Source of the DNA: Bombella mellum | GTDB lineage: Bacteria > Pseudomonadota > Alphaproteobacteria > Acetobacterales > Acetobacteraceae | Assembly (NCBI RefSeq): GCF_014048465.1 | Contig: NZ_PDLY01000001.1 | Coordinates: 62,001 to 126,000 of the forward strand | Direction: 5' to 3' | Length of the DNA: 64,000 nucleotides | In this document: in pieces, positions 8,316 through 14,455 of the stretch | How the letters are laid out: the number at the start of each line of letters is the position of its first letter | Numbering within the stretch: position 1 is the first letter of the stretch | The notes under the pieces: generated by a model | The model's database searches: none | The model's input: only the letters and a program-made list of their open reading frames with translations | What the model was told of the DNA's origin: nothing | Made by a program: the position numbers and the translations under genes

Positions 8316-9545
8316 TCAGGTGGGTGGTGCAAACCGTGAGAAATCCGGCAGGGGGGACCGGTTGGTGATGAGGCCATCCAGAGCGTAACGCAGGGCGTCG
8401 AGGTAATGGTTGTTTGCATCTTCCACCTGCGGGAGGACATCGCCTGTCAGCGGGTCCGACCTGTAACGGTAGAGGCGGAACTCACGGGCTGTCTGCTGGC
8501 AGCGGGGATGGATGCGGATGGACCGGAAGGAGCGCAGCCTCTCGATGCCATCCTGCACGCTTCCGGGCCATTTTCGGGCGGCACTGATGCGGAAATGATG
8601 GTGGGTGCGAAGGTAACTGATCGTTTCCGGTCGGGCACCGTCTGCCCGGATGGGCCAGTGGCGGATGCCCGGTATCCTGTCGAACAGGGCAGGCAGGTGG
8701 TCCAGTGGAATGTGGGTGCCGCCTGCCTCATGGTCGACATGGAGGATGTCCTCGTGAATGAAGCAGCGTATGACGGCCGTGGGGTCCCGTGAGAAGCCCC
8801 AGTCCACCCCGAAATGGAAGCGGCATCTGCTGGGGGACTGGAACTCTTCAACCGTGATGCGGTCGGGGAAGATGAGGGCGTCATGATGCAGCTGGTAGCC
8901 ACCTTCCCAGATGTGGTCATAATCCTGTGGACGCAGACGCTGGTCCCGTATCCGTTCCTGTTCCAGAACATCCGGGAACCACGGATTGTCCGACCAGTTC
9001 GCCCGGATCGTGATGAAGGAGGGGTCACCTTCCGTGGCAGGATCGCGCATGAAGGCATCCACAGGGTCGGATGGCTGGCCGGGATTCCAGCTGAACCAGA
9101 GTTCGGAACCGGGCCGACGGATGGTCGGACGCAGGAGCGTCAGAGATTTGGCAGAGAGGGACTGCGCCTCCTCCACCCAGGCGATGTCCATTCCTTCCAG
9201 GGATTTCATGGTCTCGGCATTGTGGGACTGCATCCCCTGGAAGAGGATGACACCCCCTCCGGGTGTACGGATTTCCCGCTCCAGCACCGTGAAGAGAGGG
9301 GATAGATTCAGCCGCATGATGGTGTCCCGGAGCAGCTGGTGAACGGAAACGGTCAGGGATTTCTGGATTTCCCGGATGCAGACCGCCCGCAACCCGGGGC
9401 GCAGTGTGGCCTGTTCGATCAGCATTCCGGCAAAGAAACAGGACTTCCCGGAACCTCGTCCTCCCCAGATGCCTTTATAGCGGGCAGGCTGGAGAAGGGG
9501 CGCAAAGGCCCGGGGTGTCATGATGGTGACCCGGTCTGTTGTCAC
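8316..9545 (-). CDS. Phage terminase large subunit
   Basis: 409 aa. ATPase part: Walker A GGRGSGKS at residues 28-35, Walker B with catalytic Glu in DIAWVEEAQ near 120-128. Nuclease part: FGVDWGFSRDP around 246-256, giving the first metal-binding Asp (D248). It packages DNA into the prohead with ATP hydrolysis and cuts the concatemer. Length and motif spacing fit the PBSX/Terminase_3-6 group. The start is a GTG at 9545 preceded by a GGGG stretch; ATG at 9521 would remove eight residues without affecting motifs. Confidence 0.9.
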   Translation of the reverse strand: MTTDRVTIMTPRAFAPLLQPARYKGIWGGRGSGKSCFFAGMLIEQATLRPGLRAVCIREIQKSLTVSVHQLLRDTIMRLNLSPLFTVLEREIRTPGGGVILFQGMQSHNAETMKSLEGMDIAWVEEAQSLSAKSLTLLRPTIRRPGSELWFSWNPGQPSDPVDAFMRDPATEGDPSFITIRANWSDNPWFPDVLEQERIRDQRLRPQDYDHIWEGGYQLHHDALIFPDRITVEEFQSPSRCRFHFGVDWGFSRDPTAVIRCFIHEDILHVDHEAGGTHIPLDHLPALFDRIPGIRHWPIRADGARPETISYLRTHHHFRISAARKWPGSVQDGIERLRSFRSIRIHPRCQQTAREFRLYRYRSDPLTGDVLPQVEDANNHYLDALRYALDGLITNRSPLPDFSRFAPPT

Positions 9546-9559
9546 GAGGCCCCTGCATT

Positions 9560-10018
9560 TTATTGTGGTGGTGTGTCTGGTGGCATCGTGCCCGGAGCAG
9601 TGGGATCAATGATGAGCCGCTGGATGGTGTGTATGGGACCGCCATCATGCCCGGCATGTTCCACGGTCTGCCGGTCGCCATACCGTTTCGGGGCACGGCG
9701 GGCCATGACCCAGCGGAGCATGTCGAACCGCAGCTTGTGGAGACTGACCGTGGCTGCATCGGCTTTTTCCGGTATGGCCCTGATATGGGAGAGGATGGTG
9801 CTTTCCAGACTGTCGGCAGACAGTTCCCGTGCCCGGCGATAACGGGACAGGAGGGCGGGATGTTTCTGGAGCCAACGATAGAAGCTGCGCAGGGTGGGGC
9901 GTCGTGCGCCAGAGCAGATGTCATGCAGGGGAGTGCCGAGCATGAGGTCTTCCATCATTTCATCGAAGAGTTTCTGCGAGAAGAAGACAGGTTTTTTGCG
10001 GGGTGTGTCATGAGGCAT
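9560..10018 (-). CDS. Phage terminase small subunit
   Basis: 152 aa from the ATG at 10018, which overlaps the stop of the preceding gene (10008) by eleven bases. N-terminal residues KPVFFSQKLFDEMMEDLMLG and LRSFYRWLQKHPALLSRYRRARE give the helix-turn-helix pattern of DNA-binding small terminases; the middle is a helical oligomerisation segment and RRAPKRYGDRQTVEHAG is the usual end of this family. It recognises the pac or cos site and stimulates the large subunit encoded 14 bases downstream. Confidence 0.8.
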   Translation of the reverse strand: MPHDTPRKKPVFFSQKLFDEMMEDLMLGTPLHDICSGARRPTLRSFYRWLQKHPALLSRYRRARELSADSLESTILSHIRAIPEKADAATVSLHKLRFDMLRWVMARRAPKRYGDRQTVEHAGHDGGPIHTIQRLIIDPTAPGTMPPDTPPQ

Positions 10019-10409
10019 GGGTCGCATGGAGGCGGTTGTGGGCGTGTCTGCCAGAGAAGAAGGGCAGCCGGTCACTTTCCAGAGCGTTGACCTGCAGTTC
10101 CCGGTGTGTCCTGAGGCGGAGCTGGGTGAGGGTGAAGGTGGAGAGACTTGCAGGCTGGGGGGTGACGGCCTGACGCTGCTTGAGGAAGGGAATGGCCCTG
10201 ACGACCGCATTCTGTTTTAGTCCCAGAATGAGTTCATCCCGCCATGTCAGGGGAATGTCGGCCCTGTGTGTCAGGGCCGGAGCTTCGTGGATCGGGCAGA
10301 GAACAAGACTGTTGCCCTCTTCAGCAAGGACGGTGCAGAGGCCACGTCTTGTCATGACGATACGGCCCCGTCCGAGCGGCTGCCCGGTGGTAGGAAAGGA
10401 ATGTGACAC
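10008..10409 (-). CDS. Small phage protein, possibly SH3-barrel/MazF-like
   Basis: 133 aa from a GTG at 10409; an ATG at 10355 is also possible (MTRRGLCTVLAEEG). It is the first gene of the late operon. The pattern GRIVMTRRGLC...LVLCPIHEAP...DIPLTWRDELILGLKQNAVVRA recalls the MazF/PemK barrel (strand, loop, LCPI strand, then IPL...GL segment), but the signature residues of active MazF are not convincingly present and no antitoxin gene is adjacent. It may be a structural or nucleic-acid-binding relative. Coding status is supported by tight overlap with terS. Confidence 0.5.
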   Translation of the reverse strand: MSHSFPTTGQPLGRGRIVMTRRGLCTVLAEEGNSLVLCPIHEAPALTHRADIPLTWRDELILGLKQNAVVRAIPFLKQRQAVTPQPASLSTFTLTQLRLRTHRELQVNALESDRLPFFSGRHAHNRLHATHAS

Positions 10410-10455
10410 GGGAAAAGTCCGTTATGTTTATGTAATGATGATGGAGTGCGGGAGT

Positions 10456-10473
10456 CCCGGCCATCTGGCCGGG
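10456..10473 (-). other. Perfect hairpin in the late leader
   Basis: CCCGGCCA / TGGCCGGG, 8 bp, two-base loop, no T run on either side. It is in the leader between the late terminator and the first late gene and could act on RNA or DNA; function unknown. Confidence 0.4.
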
Positions 10474-10578
10474 TACAGGCACGGTGCAGGGATGCTGTTT
10501 CCTGAATGAGGAGACAGTCCAGAAAGTCGGAATGAGATGAAGAGAAAGACACGGCCCTGAGACAGGAGAGTGTCAAAG

Positions 10579-10610
10579 AAAAAGCCGTGTCCTTCTTTAG
10601 GCACACGGCT
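10579..10610 (-). terminator. Strong terminator just downstream of the phage late promoter
   Basis: Minus-strand stem AGCCGTGT / ACACGGCT (8 bp) with a 12-base loop, followed by TTTTTCTTT. It begins only about 10 bases after the expected start of transcription from the promoter at 10626-10654, so the default transcript would be about 40-45 nt. Late genes beyond it would need read-through or antitermination. Confidence 0.8.
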
Positions 10611-10625
10611 CGAGATGATGAGGTT

Positions 10626-10654
10626 TTTATAGGATGAAACGGGTATTCTGTCAA
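10626..10654 (-). promoter_or_regulatory. Probable phage late promoter (near-consensus sigma-70)
   Basis: On the minus strand: TTGACA (10654-10649), exactly 17 bases, TATAAA (10631-10626). The -35 is perfect and the -10 has five of six matches. It starts 29 bases after the stop of the putative late regulator and points to the terminase operon. Confidence 0.8.
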
Positions 10655-10682
10655 CAGGAAAATGACGTGACGGGAAAAGGGA

Positions 10683-11330
10683 TCAGTTACGGAATTCCAC
10701 AGCCGTCAGTCTGCGGGGTTTTTCGAGGATATGCTCGCCATGTTTCATGAGCCTATCAAGACTTTTTGGGGCAAGGTCGTATTTCCTGGCCAGTGTTTCC
10801 ATGTCCAGCCCTTCACGATGCTGTCGGGCGATGAGAACGGCCTTCCGTGCTTTTTTGCGCCTCTGTTCCTGCCAGAAGTCAGCCAGCATCTCCAGTGTGG
10901 CGGCACACTCTTCCGCCGCTTTCTTGCGGGCAATGTCCGGGTGGAGGTCAGGATAGAGTCTGTGTCCCAGAGAGGTGAAGGACCAGCCAAGCCCCAGCAT
11001 GTTGACCAGAAGCTGATGCCGTGCCCGTCCGGCATGACGCCGGAAGGCGTTCAGCCTTCCCCAGGCCTTGCCCTGCAACGCATTGAAGGTAAAGACATTT
11101 CCTGCCTGGGCCGGGACACCACCATTCTTCATGATGTCGAGATAGCCATGTTCGGCCAGCATCCAGTCCTTGATCCACTGTTCTGCTTCTGAAATGACTT
11201 CAGCCTTCAGGCGTGATGACAGGGCTCCAAGAGTATTGGCACGACGACGCCGACGGCCAATCCCCTCATAGTCGGCCTTGCGTGTGCGTTCCCGTGTGGG
11301 AGTGGTCGTGATGTGAGCAATGCGAGACAA
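10683..11330 (-). CDS. Putative phage late regulator (candidate Q-like antiterminator)
   Basis: 215 aa from a TTG at 11330 with GGGAG seven bases upstream; ATG at 11375 would add 15 residues but has a poorer site. The N-terminus is strongly basic (PTRERTRKAD at 11-20, then RRRRR at 26-30), like the arginine-rich RNA-binding segments of antiterminators. The C-terminal 55 residues hold a helix-turn-helix (GLDMETLARKYDLAPKSLDR). No family is recognised. It lies between the repressor control region and the late promoter, where lambdoid phages encode Q, and would be expressed on induction. DNA-binding activator is the alternative to antiterminator. Confidence 0.6.
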   Translation of the reverse strand: MSRIAHITTTPTRERTRKADYEGIGRRRRRANTLGALSSRLKAEVISEAEQWIKDWMLAEHGYLDIMKNGGVPAQAGNVFTFNALQGKAWGRLNAFRRHAGRARHQLLVNMLGLGWSFTSLGHRLYPDLHPDIARKKAAEECAATLEMLADFWQEQRRKKARKAVLIARQHREGLDMETLARKYDLAPKSLDRLMKHGEHILEKPRRLTAVEFRN

Positions 11331-11476
11331 GAGAAATCTCCCTAAAAAAACTGCGTGATGGTCGTGAAGGGGCATGACCCCTTTGCAGGAGTCTTCATGA
11401 GAGGATGCAACAGTGAGGGTATTCTTCCCTGGCAGGTGAGTGTCGGAGAGCCTTCTGCGGGAGCTGAAACAGAAAT

Positions 11477-11501
11477 GCGGGTATATCCCCTCAAATGTCA
11501 A
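11477..11501 (-). promoter_or_regulatory. Promoter of the late-regulator gene with an operator-like site in its spacer
   Basis: Minus-strand TTGACA at 11501-11496 is a perfect -35; the -10 expected near 11478-11473 is poor (GCATTT). Between them lies the near-palindrome GGGGATATACCC (11490-11479), which resembles the perfect palindrome at 11553. A repressor bound here would block polymerase, so the arrangement fits direct control by the divergent S24 repressor. Confidence 0.5.
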
Positions 11502-11526
11502 GCAAATTGATGAGGAATCGGAAAAC

Positions 11527-11567
11527 TGTCCCTATGGACAATTCGCTTCTGGCGGGGATAATCCCCG
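11527..11567 (+). promoter_or_regulatory. Two palindromic operator candidates in front of the repressor gene
   Basis: TGTCC-CTAT-GGACA (11527-11540) and CGGGGAT-A-ATCCCCG (11553-11567), both perfect inverted repeats. The second ends one base before the repressor ATG and shares GGG..AT.CCCC with the site at 11477. They are likely repressor binding sites for autoregulation; which one is used cannot be told from sequence. A weak plus-strand promoter (TTGATG at 11507, CCCTAT at 11530, spacer 17) overlaps the first. Confidence 0.5.
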
Positions 11568-11568
11568 T

Positions 11569-12330
11569 ATGTCCATTGAATCTCTTCTGTCCCGTCTTGA
11601 TTCTCTTCTGGCTGCGCAGGGTCTGTCCGACCGGCGTGCGTGCCTGAAAGCCCGTGAGATCAACCCGGCTGTTGGCGTGGATTTTCTGAGGGACATGCGC
11701 AGGCGTAAACATCTTCCCCGTACGGACAAGCTGGCTGCTCTGGCGCAGGTACTGGAGGTCCCCGTGGGTACGCTGGTTGCGGAGGTCAGCCGTCAGGATG
11801 AACCGGAGGATCGGAGCCTGATGGAGGCCGGGGAGGCTCCGTTCCTGTCTGTCTCGCAGGTCCGGGTCTGCGGAGAGGTTCAGGCAGGTGTCTGGAAAGA
11901 GGCTCAGGAATGGCCCCTGTCAGATCAGTACAGGATCACCATTCCTTATGATGCGGCCTGCGCCGGGCTGAGGCGTTATGGGCTGGTCGTCCGGGGGCAG
12001 TCCATGAACCGGGTGTTTCAGGAAGGCTCGGTGGTCATTGTCGTCAATTTCTCGGAACTGGGGCGGAGGCCCCGTAATGGGGATTACGTCGTGGCGATGC
12101 AGCGTTCGGCCGTGTCGGACAGTTTTGAGGCGACCATCAAGGCGGTCCAGATCAAGGACAATGGACAGATGGTGCTGTGGCCTCAGAGTACCGAGCCAGA
12201 ATTTCAGGCTCCTATCATTCTTCCCGCTCCCGAAGAGACGGTCTGCCACAGTGCAGTGGGAAGTCCGGACGTGACCATTCTGGCACTGGTCGTGGGCAGT
12301 TACATGCCGATGCCGAGGGCTTCTTTTTAG
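11569..12330 (+). CDS. Phage repressor, HTH plus S24 (LexA/UmuD-like) self-cleaving peptidase
   Basis: 253 aa from the ATG at 11569; an open frame continues upstream but that part covers the operators. Residues 1-70 form the DNA-binding region (LLAAQGLSDRRACLKAREIN...LRDMRRRKHLPRTDKLAALA). The S24 domain follows: probable cleavage site C101-G102 in VRVCGEVQAG, nucleophile S145 in VVRGQSMNRVF and lysine K191 in FEATIKAVQI. It should hold the prophage silent and cleave itself when RecA filaments form. dinB starts 24 bases after its stop. All residues needed for autocleavage are present. Confidence 0.88.
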   Translation: MSIESLLSRLDSLLAAQGLSDRRACLKAREINPAVGVDFLRDMRRRKHLPRTDKLAALAQVLEVPVGTLVAEVSRQDEPEDRSLMEAGEAPFLSVSQVRVCGEVQAGVWKEAQEWPLSDQYRITIPYDAACAGLRRYGLVVRGQSMNRVFQEGSVVIVVNFSELGRRPRNGDYVVAMQRSAVSDSFEATIKAVQIKDNGQMVLWPQSTEPEFQAPIILPAPEETVCHSAVGSPDVTILALVVGSYMPMPRASF

Positions 12331-12354
12331 GAGGATGGTCAGGTCTTGCAGGGA

Positions 12355-13461
12355 ATGCCTTATGATGGACAGGGCGGGGATGTTACCCGACGCATCCTGC
12401 ATGTGGACATGGATGCCTTCTATGCGTCCATCGAGCAGCGGGACAATCCCGGCCTGAGGGGGCGGCCCGTTGCGGTCGGGCGAGGGTCTGGCCGGGGTGT
12501 CGTGGCGGCTGCCAGCTATGAGGCCCGTGTGTTCGGGGTACGTTCCGCCCTGCCATCCCACATGGCCCTGGAACGCTGCCCGGAACTGGTGTTCGTGCCA
12601 CCCCGCTTTGAGGTCTATCGGGCCGTTTCAGCCCAGATTCACGCCATTTTCCGCCAGTACACGCAGCTCATACAGCCCCTTGCGCTGGATGAGGCCTATC
12701 TGGACGTTACGGAGCGGTGGGAGCCTTACGGGTCTGCCACGGCCGTGGCCGAGTGCATAAGGCGGGACATTCATGACCAGACAGGCCTGACGGCGTCGGC
12801 CGGCGTGTCCTATAACAGGTTTCTGGCCAAGCTGGCTTCCGGTCAGCGCAAGCCGGACGGTCTGTTCGTCATTGCGCCGTCTCAGGGGGAAGCGTTCGTG
12901 GCTGACCTGCCGGTGGAGAAATTTCACGGCGTGGGACCAGCGACGACAAGACGGATGCACGGGCTGGGCATCTATACGGGAGCGGACCTCAGGAGCTGGA
13001 CGGTCCCGGAGCTGCGGCGGCATTTTGGCGGTTCAGCCCAGTTCTATCACGACATTGCCAGAGGACTGGACCATCGCCCTGTGGAGGCCAACCGGCCCAG
13101 GAAGTCATTGGGGACTGAAACGACATTCGCCCATGATGTGGCGGACTGGGACAGGCTCTCAGCCACCCTGAAGGCCATTGTCCGCAAGCTGGCGGAAGGA
13201 TGCGGCCAGAAACGAATTGCCGGGAAAACGGTCACCCTCAAGCTGCGCTATGCCGGATTCCAGACCGTGACACGGGCCAGGTCGGCTCCTTTCCCCGTGG
13301 CGGAAGAAGCCGTGCTGCGACAGATGGCTCTGGAGCTGCTGTGGAGTTTCTTCCCGCTGGAGAAGCCTGTCAGGCTGCTGGGACTGACCATTTCCTCTCT
13401 GGTGCCCTGCGGGGAGGGTGCGCTGCCCGTGCAGATGGGCCTGTTTGAGTCGCAGGCGTGA
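12355..13461 (+). CDS. dinB: DNA polymerase IV (Y-family translesion polymerase)
   Basis: About 368 aa from the ATG at 12355; a TTG at 12346 is also possible. Y-family motifs are intact: ILHVDMDAFYASIEQRDNP (metal-binding Asp), AAASYEARVFGVRSALPSHMA, and LALDEAYLDVTE (catalytic DE). The little-finger region contains KSLGTETTFAHDV, typical of DinB rather than UmuC, and the protein ends MGLFESQA. It copies past damaged bases. Because it follows the self-cleaving repressor in one transcription unit, its expression is probably tied to DNA damage. Confidence 0.92.
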   Translation: MPYDGQGGDVTRRILHVDMDAFYASIEQRDNPGLRGRPVAVGRGSGRGVVAAASYEARVFGVRSALPSHMALERCPELVFVPPRFEVYRAVSAQIHAIFRQYTQLIQPLALDEAYLDVTERWEPYGSATAVAECIRRDIHDQTGLTASAGVSYNRFLAKLASGQRKPDGLFVIAPSQGEAFVADLPVEKFHGVGPATTRRMHGLGIYTGADLRSWTVPELRRHFGGSAQFYHDIARGLDHRPVEANRPRKSLGTETTFAHDVADWDRLSATLKAIVRKLAEGCGQKRIAGKTVTLKLRYAGFQTVTRARSAPFPVAEEAVLRQMALELLWSFFPLEKPVRLLGLTISSLVPCGEGALPVQMGLFESQA

Positions 13462-13570
13462 CTTTATCAGGGCATGTCATGGATTCACTTGTCTGTCCCT
13501 TCGGGAAGGAAGATGATGCGGATGGTCGCTATGACCGTGAAGCTATGTTGTCCCTGAATATGGAGGGGTT

Positions 13571-14407
13571 ATGAGCGGTTTTCCAAAAGATGCGGCTGCC
13601 CGTGTGCAGCTGAATGACGGTCAGACCATGCCGTGGATCGGACTTGGCGTATGGCAGACGCCCCCTGATGAAACGGCTGATGTCGTCCGGACGGCGATCG
13701 AGCTGGGATACAGGGCGGTTGATACGGCGCGTCTCTATCACAACGAGGCCGGAGTCGGAGAAGGGCTTCTGGATCATCCTGACATGTTCGTCACCACCAA
13801 GGTCTGGAATGACGAGCAGGGGTATGATTCGACCCTGAGGGCGTTCGATGAAAGTGCCCGCCTCTTGCAGCGTGACGTGGTGGACCTGTACCTCATCCAC
13901 TGGGCCATGCCGCAGCAGGGGCTGTATGTGGAGACATGGAAGGCCCTGATAGAGCTGAAGAAGCAGGGGCGTGTCCGGTCCATTGGCGTGTCCAATTTCG
14001 AGAAGGATCACCTTCAGAAGATCATTGATGAGACAGGCGTCGTGCCGGTCGTCAATCAGATCGAGATCCATCCTTTCTTCCAGCAGGAGGAACTGCGGCG
14101 TTTCCACAAGAGCGTGGGCATCCAGACGGAAGCCTGGCGGCCGCTGGGGAAAGGGACCGTGCTGAAGGATGAGCTGATCGCCGGAATTGCCAGAAAACAC
14201 GGCAAGAGTCCGGCTCAGGTGATCCTGCGCTGGCATCTCCAGAATGAGGTGGTGGTGATTCCTAAGTCGGTCCATCGGGAACGTATGGCCGAGAATCTGG
14301 ACCTGTTCGATTTTGCCCTGTCCGAGCAGGACATGGCGGAGATCGCCACGCTGCATCGTGCGGATGGCCGTATGGGTGAGAACCCGGCACATCCCGTTTT
14401 TGACTGA
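13571..14407 (+). CDS. Aldo/keto reductase (2,5-diketo-D-gluconate reductase-like)
   Basis: 278 aa with the complete catalytic tetrad: D51 and Y56 (AVDTARLYHNE), K77 (FVTTKVWN), H110 (LYLIHWAM). NADPH-binding end IPKSVHRERMAENLDLFDF is present. Length and GVSNFEKDHL motif fit the AKR5 group that includes DkgA/DkgB and methylglyoxal reductases. Acetic acid bacteria use such enzymes on keto-sugars, but the true substrate cannot be told. A GGAGGGG ribosome binding site precedes the ATG. Stands alone; parE converges from the right. Confidence 0.88.
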   Translation: MSGFPKDAAARVQLNDGQTMPWIGLGVWQTPPDETADVVRTAIELGYRAVDTARLYHNEAGVGEGLLDHPDMFVTTKVWNDEQGYDSTLRAFDESARLLQRDVVDLYLIHWAMPQQGLYVETWKALIELKKQGRVRSIGVSNFEKDHLQKIIDETGVVPVVNQIEIHPFFQQEELRRFHKSVGIQTEAWRPLGKGTVLKDELIAGIARKHGKSPAQVILRWHLQNEVVVIPKSVHRERMAENLDLFDFALSEQDMAEIATLHRADGRMGENPAHPVFD

Positions 14408-14415
14408 GAAGGTCC

Positions 14416-14444
14416 GGGGGACATCTCCAGAGGAGATGCCCCCC
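14416..14444. terminator. Hairpin between the convergent aldo/keto reductase and parE genes
   Basis: GGGGG-A-CATCTCC / GGAGATG-C-CCCCC, 12 bp with one mismatch and a three-base loop. No long T run; probably a shared transcription end for both strands. Confidence 0.5.
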
Positions 14445-14455
14445 ATCTTCCGTGG

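Noticed and set aside
10571-10576. A second minus-strand TTGACA just after the late terminator
   Set aside because: No -10 at 16-18 bases (CGTGTC at 17), so not called as a promoter.
11440-11568. N-terminal extension of the repressor
   Set aside because: The in-frame extension would translate across the operator palindromes and has no repressor-like residues; the ATG at 11569 begins the conserved part.
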